10,248 nt of DNA from an uncultured Bacillaceae bacterium (GTDB lineage Bacteria > Bacillota > Bacilli > Bacillales > Alkalibacillaceae), in NCBI GenBank assembly GCA_937983065.1, contig CALKAL010000112.1, positions 1 to 10,248 on the forward strand, written 5' to 3'. How positions within the stretch are numbered: the stretch's first letter is position 1; every line of letters starts with the position of its first letter. The notes beneath the pieces are model-generated. The model had not been told where the DNA came from. It saw only the letters and a program-made list of their open reading frames with translations, and searched no databases. The position numbers and the translations under genes are program-made. This document shows, in pieces, positions 1 through 6,852 of this stretch.

Positions 1-41
1 AAATTTAAAGAGGTTAGCACAAAAAATTGTCCTAACCTCTT
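1..41 (-). terminator. Rho-independent terminator after pgi
   Basis: A perfect 10-base inverted repeat has arms at 8-17 (AAGAGGTTAG) and 32-41 (CTAACCTCTT). A further 4-base inner pairing (19-22 with 27-30) follows a single C/C mismatch. Read on the minus strand, the stem is followed by TAAATTT, a modest U-rich tail. It starts 10 bases past the pgi stop codon, so it most likely ends the pgcA-pgi transcript. The tail is short and runs to the window edge, so its strength cannot be judged. Confidence 0.7.
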
Positions 42-50
42 CTCTTATCT

Positions 51-1349
51 TTAAAATCCTGGTCGTCCGAGCAACCGAAACATATTTTGCTTATATTTTT
101 CAACATCAGGCTGGTCGAAAGGGTTCACATCTAGTAAATAACCGCTTATAGCACACGCTTTCATAAAGAAATAAAATAAGTAACCGAACGAAAACGCATC
201 TAAATTCGGAATCTCAATCACGAAGCTTGGAACATTCCCCTCTGTATGGGCTTCCCTTGTCCCTTGAAATGCTTTTTCATTAATATCGTGAACACTCATA
301 CCGTTTAAATAGTCTAAATCATCTTCTACGTCATAACTATCTTTTAAACGAACATCACGATCTGCTTCATTCACCTTCACAAACGTTTCAAACAAATGTC
401 TCGGTCCTGCTTGAACGTATTGACCTAACGAATGAAGATCCGTCGTGAAATTAACCGACGCAGGGAAAATCCCCTTTCCTTCTTTCCCTTCACTTTCACC
501 AAACAGCTGCTTCCACCATTCGGCTAAGTAAAATAACTTCGGCTCAAAGCTTGTAAAAAGCTCGATTTGTTTTCCTTGCTGATTCAATAAATATCTTGAT
601 GCCGCATAATAATACGCGGGATTTTCAAACAAATTATCATCGTTTAAATTTTCCGCCGCTTCTTTTGCCCCGTTCAGCAAAGCATCTATATCAATGCCAC
701 TTACCGCAATCGGCAACAAACCAACCGGCGTTAAAACCGAATAGCGCCCTCCGATGTCATCAGGAATCGTAAAGGTTGTATAGCCGTAAGTTTCAGCCAT
801 TCGACGCAGCGTTCCTTTTTCCTGATCCGTAATCGCAACAATTCGCTCACTCGCCCGCTTCTTCCCGTATTTTTCCTCAATAAACTCACGGAAAATACGA
901 AACGCGATGGCAGGCTCTGTCGTCGTCCCACTTTTTGAAATAAATATGAGAGAAATATCTTTATCTCGGATCGCATCCATCAATTCATTCATATACGTTG
1001 AGCTTAAGTGGTGCCCGACAAAATAAACGTTAGGCCCACTATCATCTAACTGATTTGAAAACGTATGCGTCAACCCTTCAATCGCAGCCCGAGCGCCTAA
1101 ATAAGATCCTCCGATACCGATAACTAAGACGACATCGGATTGCGCCTTCAATTTTTCAGCGGTAGCTTTAATCCGATTTATTTCATCTTGGTCAATCGTT
1201 AACGGCCAATTGACCCAACCAGTAAACTCACTTCCTTTACCCGTCCCATCATGCAAATCATGATGCGCCTCTTTTACACGTGGGCTTAATTGCTCTAAAT
1301 CTTCTTTTTTTACTAAGTCCAGTAGCTCAGCCTCTATTTTTATATGCAT
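51..1349 (-). CDS. pgi: Glucose-6-phosphate isomerase
   Basis: Cytoplasmic enzyme that reversibly converts glucose-6-phosphate to fructose-6-phosphate (glycolysis and gluconeogenesis). The 432-residue product has the family landmarks: GIGGSYLGARA (78-88), the phosphate-binding SKSGTTTEP (138-146), ESEGK with the expected catalytic Glu285, TDLHSLGQY with His306, and a C-terminal NPFDQPDVEKYK with Lys420. The spacing between these three residues (21 and 114) equals that in the B. subtilis enzyme as I recall it (E290, H311, K425). The protein stops right after LLGRPGF, so it lacks the roughly 12-residue charged tail I recall for B. subtilis Pgi (about 450 aa); no catalytic residue is lost. The start is supported by GGAGGG at 1356-1361, six bases upstream of ATG and inside the end of pgcA. 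Only two bases separate it from the pgcA stop, so translational coupling is likely. Confidence 0.97.
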   Translation of the reverse strand: MHIKIEAELLDLVKKEDLEQLSPRVKEAHHDLHDGTGKGSEFTGWVNWPLTIDQDEINRIKATAEKLKAQSDVVLVIGIGGSYLGARAAIEGLTHTFSNQLDDSGPNVYFVGHHLSSTYMNELMDAIRDKDISLIFISKSGTTTEPAIAFRIFREFIEEKYGKKRASERIVAITDQEKGTLRRMAETYGYTTFTIPDDIGGRYSVLTPVGLLPIAVSGIDIDALLNGAKEAAENLNDDNLFENPAYYYAASRYLLNQQGKQIELFTSFEPKLFYLAEWWKQLFGESEGKEGKGIFPASVNFTTDLHSLGQYVQAGPRHLFETFVKVNEADRDVRLKDSYDVEDDLDYLNGMSVHDINEKAFQGTREAHTEGNVPSFVIEIPNLDAFSFGYLFYFFMKACAISGYLLDVNPFDQPDVEKYKQNMFRLLGRPGF

Positions 1350-1351
1350 AA

Positions 1352-3076
1352 TTAACCCTCCGCCACAGTGATTCGATTAAGTACAGCCTCTTTCAACATA
1401 TCCAACCGCTTTTCAGCTATCTCTTTCGTCTTCCCATTCACTCCGAAATAAAATTTAATTTTCGGCTCCGTTCCCGACGGTCTGAGACAGCACCAACAGT
1501 CATCCGATAAAATAAATTTAACGACATTCGACGTTGGTAAATCGATATGCTCTTTTTCATTTGTTTCTAAATTCGTACGCTCACTCGTTAAATAATCTTC
1601 AATAAATCGGACCTTTAATTCGCCTGCTTCATTAAGTGGACTTTCCCTAAACTGGTCCATCAGCGCAGTTATTTGCTTAGCCCCATCTAAACCTTTTAAC
1701 GTCATCGAATGCAAATCTTCAATATAATAGCCGTGACGTTTATAAAGATCATCTAACGCGTCAAATAATGTTTTATTTTCTTCTTTATAAAAAGCAGCCA
1801 TTTCACATGCCATCATTGCCGCTTGAATCGCATCTTTATCCCTTGAAAAATCGCGAATTAAATAACCGTAGCTTTCTTCATAACCAAATAAAAACTCATA
1901 TTCCTTTGATTGATGAAAGTTCTCGATTTTTTCCGAAATAAACTTGAAGCCTGTTAACACATCTAATGACTGAATCCCATAATAATCGGCAACCGCTTTT
2001 CCTAATTCAGAGGTCACAATCGTTTTGATCATCATCCCATTTTCAGGAATCTCATTTCGTTGTGACAAAATATAATCAAGCATAAGCGCACCGAACTGAT
2101 TCCCTGTTAAAACTTCATAATTGCCAGCTTCATTTTTAGCAGCAACCCCTAAACGATCCGCATCAGGGTCCGTCGCAATTAAAATATCCGCACCGATTGC
2201 ATTCCCTTTTTTAATTGCCAGTTCAAACGCTTGATGCTCCTCAGGGTTCGGGGAAGTGACGGTACTAAATTCCGGATCTGGTTCCGATTGTTCCGAAACG
2301 GTATAAACTTCATTAAAGCCTAACTGTTTCATCCCTTCAACAGCTAATTTTAAGGCAGTTCCATGTAAAGGAGTAAAAACAATTTTTAATTCATCCGCCT
2401 GGCGCTTGATGACGTCTTGATTCATCGTCACTTTTTTCAGCTCATTTAAATACGCCTGGTCCACTTCCTCATCAATCCAGCGTAATAAATGTTCGCGCTC
2501 TAGCTTATCCTCATCCATGACAGCAATCGTTAACTCATCTTCAACGGATAAAACTTTTTCAATCATCTCATCCGCTTCTTTCGGAGGTAACTGGCCCCCC
2601 GTTTCGTTATACACTTTATACCCGTTATACTCAGGTGGATTATGGCTCGCCGTAATCATCACACCAGCACTCGTTTTAAGATATCTTACAGCAAAAGATA
2701 ATTCCGGTGTTGGTCTAAGTGATGTGAAAACATACGTCGGAATGCCATGAGTCCCTAACACTTTCGCCGTTTCAATCGCAAACTGTTTCGACATATAACG
2801 GGAATCATAAGCGACGACACATCCCCGCTTCACCGCCTCCGCACCGAGACCTTCAATATATAAAGCTAATCCTTTAGCAGCTTTTCTCACTGTATAAATG
2901 TTCATCCGGTTCGTACCAGGGCCTAAAATCCCACGCATTCCCCCCGTTCCAAACGTCAGATTCGTATAAAATGCTTCCTCTAATTCGTCACGATTCAATT
3001 GTCCAAGCTGCTTTTTTAAGCCTGGCTCTAATTCCGAGAAATCATTCCAACGCTCAAAACTTAATTTCCAGCTCAT
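1352..3076 (-). CDS. pgcA: Alpha-phosphoglucomutase (phosphohexomutase family)
   Basis: Interconverts glucose-6-phosphate and glucose-1-phosphate, feeding UDP-glucose for cell-wall polymers, glycolipids or glycogen; cytoplasmic, Mg-dependent. Motifs of the four-domain family, numbered from the preferred start, are: TASHNP with the phosphoserine Ser144, the metal loop TDPDADR (302-308), the sugar-binding GYEES (398-402) and the phosphate-binding RPSGTEPK (532-539). The N terminus MSWKLSFERW matches the B. subtilis PgcA N terminus as I remember it (MTWRKSYERW). An ATG three codons upstream (3085) abuts the ribosome binding site with no spacer, whereas the ATG at 3076 has nine bases, so I choose 3076 (574 aa; B. 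subtilis about 581). An unusual DDCWCC cluster (526-530) directly precedes the phosphate loop. It is the first gene of the operon with pgi. Family assignment is firm; glucose rather than mannose preference is inferred from the PgcA-like length and sequence. Confidence 0.95.
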   Translation of the reverse strand: MSWKLSFERWNDFSELEPGLKKQLGQLNRDELEEAFYTNLTFGTGGMRGILGPGTNRMNIYTVRKAAKGLALYIEGLGAEAVKRGCVVAYDSRYMSKQFAIETAKVLGTHGIPTYVFTSLRPTPELSFAVRYLKTSAGVMITASHNPPEYNGYKVYNETGGQLPPKEADEMIEKVLSVEDELTIAVMDEDKLEREHLLRWIDEEVDQAYLNELKKVTMNQDVIKRQADELKIVFTPLHGTALKLAVEGMKQLGFNEVYTVSEQSEPDPEFSTVTSPNPEEHQAFELAIKKGNAIGADILIATDPDADRLGVAAKNEAGNYEVLTGNQFGALMLDYILSQRNEIPENGMMIKTIVTSELGKAVADYYGIQSLDVLTGFKFISEKIENFHQSKEYEFLFGYEESYGYLIRDFSRDKDAIQAAMMACEMAAFYKEENKTLFDALDDLYKRHGYYIEDLHSMTLKGLDGAKQITALMDQFRESPLNEAGELKVRFIEDYLTSERTNLETNEKEHIDLPTSNVVKFILSDDCWCCLRPSGTEPKIKFYFGVNGKTKEIAEKRLDMLKEAVLNRITVAEG

Positions 3077-3085
3077 TTTATTCAT

Positions 3086-3093
3086 CCTTTTTT
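3086..3093 (-). promoter_or_regulatory. pgcA ribosome binding site deciding the start
   Basis: The minus strand reads AAAAAAGG and then immediately ATGAATAAAATG. The first ATG (3085) touches the GG, too close for initiation. The second in-frame ATG (3076) lies nine bases away, within normal Bacillus spacing. This supports the shorter protein. Confidence 0.6.
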
Positions 3094-3156
3094 CGTTTGA
3101 AATATCTGCTTATGTTAGCGTAAAAATAACTCCGTTCAAATAGTACACGCCCTTTG

Positions 3157-3185
3157 ATTTAACCATATTTTTGTAAAAAAAGCAA
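3157..3185 (-). promoter_or_regulatory. Candidate sigma-A promoter for pgcA-pgi
   Basis: On the minus strand a -35-like TTGCTT (3180-3185) is followed by a 17-base spacer and TTAAAT (3157-3162). A TG dinucleotide lies one base upstream of the hexamer, as in extended -10 promoters, which would offset the weak -35. It would give a 5' leader of roughly 75 bases before pgcA. Matches to consensus are moderate (3/6 and 4/6), so this is a plausible reading, not a certain one. Confidence 0.45.
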
Positions 3186-3340
3186 TTTGGATATGCCGTC
3201 TACCGTGCGTGTGAATGATAGAATAATAGATTTACTGTGAAGTCTATTAAAGGGAGACTTTTAGTTGATGGGACTTTAAGTTGGAGCCTATCTACTGTAA
3301 ATTGAACGGGATTATTTTTTAATAATGAAGCATTTTGAAG
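3186..3340. other. Gene-free stretch with imperfect repeats and hairpins
   Basis: I see no credible gene on either strand between the pgcA promoter and the terminator of the small gene. The stretch holds an 18-base-scale imperfect direct repeat (3252-3270 and 3270-3286, both of the form GGGA..CTTT.AGTTG). It also holds a 10-pair stem with one wobble (3224-3233 with 3240-3249). A second stem (3240-3245 with 3255-3260) shares an arm with the first. No promoter or coding region is obviously linked to these; they may be remnants. Confidence 0.4.
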
Positions 3341-3374
3341 AAAAAACTCCACCTATATACTTCGGATAGGTGGA
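3341..3374 (-). terminator. Rho-independent terminator after the 62-aa gene
   Basis: Nine-base perfect stem TCCACCTAT (3348-3356) and ATAGGTGGA (3366-3374) with a nine-base loop. On the minus strand the stem is followed by GTTTTTT, a clean T run (3346-3341). It lies 46 bases past the stop of the small gene at 3421-3609 and is oriented to end its transcript, which also separates it from pgcA. Confidence 0.85.
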
Positions 3375-3420
3375 ATTTAATTTAAAAATATTCGCATAGC
3401 TGTTTCGATTAAAGCTTAAA

Positions 3421-3609
3421 TCATTTTTTATTATCTTTATTTCGCTTTGACTCACGTTTTCGAATCTCGGCCATCCTCTCAGGACTAATGTCATCCTCTC
3501 CAACATAAACCCCGTGTTGCACACCCGTCGGATCATTCATAACCCCCTCACGAATACCGTCTCGACTCGCACTCGTTTCAACATTTTGATCATCATTTCT
3601 TCTTTCCAT
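3421..3609 (-). CDS. Small charged protein of unknown function
   Basis: Encodes 62 residues that I do not recognise. The protein is very hydrophilic, with no membrane segment, signal peptide or cysteine. The first 45 or so residues are acidic and polar, with a glycine-containing middle (DPTGVQHGVYVGEDD, 26-40). The end (SPERMAEIRKRESKRNK, 42-58) is strongly basic and probably helical. Reality as a gene is supported by AAAGGGGTG seven bases upstream of its ATG, a clear terminator downstream (3341-3374) and separate transcription bounded by the upstream operon's terminator at 3715-3759. An internal ATG at codon 24 has no comparable ribosome site. Small charged proteins of this kind are common in Bacillus, often expressed in stationary phase or sporulation, but nothing in the sequence proves that here. 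It appears monocistronic and unrelated to its neighbours. Confidence 0.7.
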   Translation of the reverse strand: MERRNDDQNVETSASRDGIREGVMNDPTGVQHGVYVGEDDISPERMAEIRKRESKRNKDNKK

Positions 3610-3714
3610 TTGACAACACCCCTTTATGATTAGGATGAAAAGAAAAAAAGTAAATATGTACGGAATTTTTAAATCTTGCCGAGAATGCCCGCTAAAACCA
3701 CAAGCTCACCAATT

Positions 3715-3759
3715 AAAGAAACCCCTAAAAAGTTAATTAAAACTTTCTAGGAGTTCTTT
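3715..3759 (-). terminator. Terminator at the end of the tct operon
   Basis: Arms 3715-3734 and 3741-3759 form a stem of about 19 pairs around the loop AATTAA, with one bulged base. On the minus strand the two imperfect positions become G-U wobbles. On the plus strand they are A-C mismatches, so the hairpin is stronger in minus-strand RNA. It begins 25 bases past the tctA stop. The minus-strand tail (TTTCTTTAATT) is only moderately T-rich. It separates the five-gene operon from the small gene at 3421-3609. Confidence 0.8.
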
Positions 3760-3784
3760 TTTAGAGAGATATATTAATTAATTA

Positions 3785-5293
3785 TTAACTAACTGCTTCC
3801 TTTTTTCTATTTCGGATGAGTTTCATAATTAATGGAGTCAGTATAGTTAATAAAATTAAAACGATAAAAATAACTGATATTGGTCTAGATAATAAATAAA
3901 CAAAGAAATTATCTTGAGACATAACTAATGCTTGTCCTAAACTTCTTTCAGCAATTGGTCCTAAAATCATACCTAAAATAATCGGTGCTGTGCTGAAACC
4001 AGCTTTTCTTAAAAAGTATCCGAAAATACCGAAGAACACCATTACCCAAATGTCAAAAATGCTATTGTTAATCGCATAGGATCCGACCATACAAATCGTA
4101 ATGATAATCGCGATAATTAAATTTTGCGGGACATCGAGCACTTTAATGAAATATTTTGCCCCAATGAAACCGACAATCCCCATTAATATATTCGCGATAA
4201 TGAATCCGATAATAATCGCATAGCTTAAATGACCATTTGTCGTAAACAATTCACTTCCAGGCACGAGCCCTTGAATCATTAAACCACCAAGTAAAACCGC
4301 TGTTGCTGAGCTTCCTGGAATACCTAGTGTCATCATTGGGATGATTGCCCCACCAGTTACAGCGTTGTTTGCTGATTCTGATCCAGCAACACCCTCGACA
4401 CTACCTTTACCGAATTCTTCCTTCCTTTTAGAAAAGCGTTTTGCCTCATTATATCCAACCCAAGAGCCTACATCTCCACCAGCTCCAGGCATAATTCCGA
4501 CGATAACTCCTAATCCAGAAGAACGTAAAACAGTCGGCGTAATTCTTTTTATAATACTTTTTGATGGGAAAAACTTACCCGACGCTTGTTTCGCATTGAC
4601 TTTCTTTCCGGACTTCACTTGATTTTCAATTAAAATAAACACTTGTGACAATGAAAAGAGTCCAATTAAAGCCGGAATTAAAGCAATCCCTGATTCTAAT
4701 GACATACTACCGAAAGTAAATCGCGGGAAACCTGTAATAATATCTATCCCAATCGTACCAATCAATAATCCAATAGCACCAGACGCTAGCCCTTTTAACA
4801 TAGAGCCAGACGATAAACTACCAATAATGGTTAACCCGAAAATCGCAAGTAATAAATATTCAGGCGCACTAAACATTAACGACAATTGTGCAAGGGGTGG
4901 AGCAAGGAATAATAATGCGATCCCACTTATAAATCCACCGACCATTGATGAAAATGTCGCAACTCCAATAGCTGTCGATGCCTTTCCTTTTAAAGTTAAT
5001 TGATACCCATCTAAAGCCGTTGCAGCTGCCGCTGGTGTACCGGGTGTGTGGAGTAAAATGGACGCAATCGAACCACCGTATGTAGCGGATGTGTAGATCG
5101 CTGTTAACATAACAAGACCCGCAACAGGTTCCATACTAAATGTAATCGGTACTAATAATGCGATAGCCATCGTCGTACTTAAACCAGGTAAAGCCCCGAT
5201 AGCGATACCGCCAACAACTCCGATAACTAGAGCGATAATTGTTTGAAAGGATAGTAATTGTTCTATGACCATACTAATCATAGATGAATCCAT
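3785..5293 (-). CDS. tctA: TTT transporter large membrane subunit TctA
   Basis: Large integral membrane subunit (502 aa, the usual TctA length) of a tripartite tricarboxylate transporter, which takes up carboxylates delivered by a binding protein, driven by an ion gradient. The sequence is almost wholly hydrophobic, with around 10-12 membrane segments. Two paired half-repeats are visible: GALPGLSTTMAIALLVP (33-49) matches IMPGAGGDVGSWVGY (267-281), and HTPGTPAAAATALDG (82-96) matches GIPGSSATAVLLGG (324-337). These conserved proline-glycine loops are diagnostic of the family. A charged loop (225-250) separates the halves, and the C terminus is basic (KLIRNRKK). GGGGGTG followed by AGGTAA precedes the ATG. 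It is last in the operon, 12 bases after tctB. The substrate is not readable from this subunit. Confidence 0.95.
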   Translation of the reverse strand: MDSSMISMVIEQLLSFQTIIALVIGVVGGIAIGALPGLSTTMAIALLVPITFSMEPVAGLVMLTAIYTSATYGGSIASILLHTPGTPAAAATALDGYQLTLKGKASTAIGVATFSSMVGGFISGIALLFLAPPLAQLSLMFSAPEYLLLAIFGLTIIGSLSSGSMLKGLASGAIGLLIGTIGIDIITGFPRFTFGSMSLESGIALIPALIGLFSLSQVFILIENQVKSGKKVNAKQASGKFFPSKSIIKRITPTVLRSSGLGVIVGIMPGAGGDVGSWVGYNEAKRFSKRKEEFGKGSVEGVAGSESANNAVTGGAIIPMMTLGIPGSSATAVLLGGLMIQGLVPGSELFTTNGHLSYAIIIGFIIANILMGIVGFIGAKYFIKVLDVPQNLIIAIIITICMVGSYAINNSIFDIWVMVFFGIFGYFLRKAGFSTAPIILGMILGPIAERSLGQALVMSQDNFFVYLLSRPISVIFIVLILLTILTPLIMKLIRNRKKEAVS

Positions 5294-5305
5294 TTACCTC
5301 ACCCC

Positions 5306-5776
5306 CTAAAATAAAATTCCTTGAGGAAGATTCACATTTAAGAAATAAACAAATAATACGTAAATAAATAAGCCAACTCCAACAATCGTTAAAATATACG
5401 TCAATGGTTTACGAACTTTTAATATATATAAAATCAACGCTATCAATAAAGACGTAGTCACAAAGAACCCAACGATGTCTAAAACGATAAGATAAACGAC
5501 TAAAATGCTTAACATTAATAAAGGCATTTTAATTTTAGATAAAGTAACTCTCTCCTCGTCGTCGGTTTGTGCTACCTCTTCTCCATCTCTCTCTTTTTTT
5601 GTTTTACGTATCCCATTGACGATAATCGCAACTGAGAAAAACATCAAAACATATAAAATAAATTCAGGAAATAATGCCGCTCTATCTGGAAGGTCGAACG
5701 TTTGCCAATAAAAAATAGCTGTTATAAGTAGTAAGACAATCCCTGAATATACGTCCTGATGTATCGATTTGTTCAT
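5306..5776 (-). CDS. tctB: TTT transporter small membrane subunit TctB
   Basis: Small membrane subunit (156 aa, typical of TctB), poorly conserved in sequence across the family but recognisable by size, layout and position between tctC and tctA. Membrane segments lie near residues 10-27 and 35-55. A charged cytoplasmic-type loop (56-82, rich in K, E and D) follows. Two or more further segments span 84-119 and 126-147, and the protein ends with the TctB-like NVNLPQGIL. It forms the membrane complex with TctA. A strong GGAGGAG lies five bases before the ATG. The gap from tctC is 71 bases and contains a strong hairpin; the gap to tctA is 12 bases. Confidence 0.9.
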   Translation of the reverse strand: MNKSIHQDVYSGIVLLLITAIFYWQTFDLPDRAALFPEFILYVLMFFSVAIIVNGIRKTKKERDGEEVAQTDDEERVTLSKIKMPLLMLSILVVYLIVLDIVGFFVTTSLLIALILYILKVRKPLTYILTIVGVGLFIYVLFVYFLNVNLPQGILF

Positions 5777-5805
5777 ATTAACTCCTCCTAAAATCGATTT
5801 AGGAA

Positions 5806-5840
5806 AAGGAAGCTAAAGCTATTGATAGCTTAGCTTCCTT
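5806..5840 (-). other. Intercistronic hairpin between tctC and tctB
   Basis: Arms 5806-5820 and 5827-5840 pair over about 14 bases with a single bulged base and a six-base loop. On the minus strand the stem runs into CCTTTTCCTAAATC, so the tail has only four Ts in a row. It starts 8 bases past the tctC stop. Such hairpins after binding-protein genes are known in other transport operons to protect upstream mRNA or partly terminate transcription, giving more binding protein than membrane subunits. That role is inferred here. Confidence 0.75.
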
Positions 5841-5847
5841 GTTATAC

Positions 5848-6834
5848 TTATTCCCAACCTAATAGTTCTTTCAAATCAATAACGACTTGTTCATCGTCTT
5901 TTAATATACTCATGTAATCTTCACCAGTTTCATATCTCACACCAAAACCTAACTCAGTCATTTTTTCAATATGCTCTTCATTGTTAATTGCTTTTTCTAA
6001 AGCCTCTTCTAAAATTTGTACAACTTCAGGATCTGTACCAGCAGGCGCTAAAAATCCACGGGAAGATTCTTGGTACACTTCAACCCCTTGTTCAGCTAAT
6101 GTCGGAACATCTTCCATAAAGGATGATCTTTCCTGAGCAGCAACACCTAATACTTCAATATCTCCGTCATGATATAAGCTTAAAATTTCTCCAAGGTTTG
6201 CAACTAACACGTCAACATGCCCACCAAGTACAGACGAACGACTTTCAGCAGCTCCATCAAAGTGAACAGGTACAAAATTAGTTCCCATTTCTTTGTTTAA
6301 GTTTAAAATAACTAAATGCTCGTCCGTTCCTTCTCCAGTTGATGTAACAGTGACTTCATTATTTTGTGCATATTCAATAAGCTCATCTAAGTTTGTGAAA
6401 CGATCTTCATCAGGACGAATTGAAACTGTATCTGGGTCAACAACGTGCATACCAAGTCCGATAAAATCGTCTAAATCTTTATCACGATTTAAAGTCGGGT
6501 TAATATAACCAGTAATAATATGTGGTGAGTTAGCAAGTCCAATCGTATAACCATCTGGATCCGCATTCGCTAAATCGTTCCAACCAATCCAGCCACCTGC
6601 ACCTGTTTTGTTAACAACAGTGACACTTACACCTAATTCATCTTCTAAATACGGCTGTAATAAACGAGCACCAGTATCTGTTCCACCACCAGCAGACCAA
6701 GGTACAATTAATGTGACAGGTTTATCTGGAAAATTTTCAGCTGCATTATCATCACTTGATGAACCACAAGCCGCAAGAACTAACATACTAACTAATAAAA
6801 TAACGGTTACAAAAAATAAACTTTTCTTCTTCAT
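5848..6834 (-). CDS. tctC: TTT extracytoplasmic solute receptor TctC (lipoprotein)
   Basis: Substrate-binding protein (328 aa) of the tripartite tricarboxylate transporter. It has a signal peptide with KKK at 2-4, a hydrophobic core (6-20) and the lipobox LAAC with the lipidated Cys23. It should therefore be anchored to the outer face of the cell membrane, as expected for a Gram-positive. A polar linker (24-34) leads into FPDKPVTLIVPWSAGGGTD (35-53), the hallmark start of the TctC/Bug fold, where the AGGGTD loop helps hold a substrate carboxylate. Later family-like segments are VNKTGAGGWIGW (75-86), DPDGYTIG (92-99), VPVHFDGAAESRSSVLGGHVD (188-208) and a C-terminal helix region. GGGGG lies seven bases before the ATG, and the gene follows the aldehyde dehydrogenase by 18 bases. 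The family binds diverse carboxylates; the ligand here is unknown. The mature part is acid-rich. Confidence 0.95.
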   Translation of the reverse strand: MKKKSLFFVTVILLVSMLVLAACGSSSDDNAAENFPDKPVTLIVPWSAGGGTDTGARLLQPYLEDELGVSVTVVNKTGAGGWIGWNDLANADPDGYTIGLANSPHIITGYINPTLNRDKDLDDFIGLGMHVVDPDTVSIRPDEDRFTNLDELIEYAQNNEVTVTSTGEGTDEHLVILNLNKEMGTNFVPVHFDGAAESRSSVLGGHVDVLVANLGEILSLYHDGDIEVLGVAAQERSSFMEDVPTLAEQGVEVYQESSRGFLAPAGTDPEVVQILEEALEKAINNEEHIEKMTELGFGVRYETGEDYMSILKDDEQVVIDLKELLGWE

Positions 6835-6852
6835 TGTAATTCCCCCTATTGT

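Noticed and set aside
2517..2750. Plus-strand open frame inside pgcA
   Set aside because: Antisense shadow of a strongly conserved enzyme; no family resemblance or ribosome site.
3259..3276. Possible tiny coding region with an AAGGGAG ribosome-like site on the plus strand
   Set aside because: The frame after the ATG at 3268 is only three codons before a stop, so it cannot be called a gene.
3312..3536. Minus-strand 74-codon open frame overlapping the end of the small gene and its terminator
   Set aside because: It overlaps the better supported 62-residue gene in another frame, runs through that gene's terminator hairpin and has no convincing ribosome site.
3785..6834. Assigning citrate or another specific tricarboxylate as the TTT substrate
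   Set aside because: The family name is historical; TctC-type receptors bind many ligands and no residue pattern here lets me choose one.
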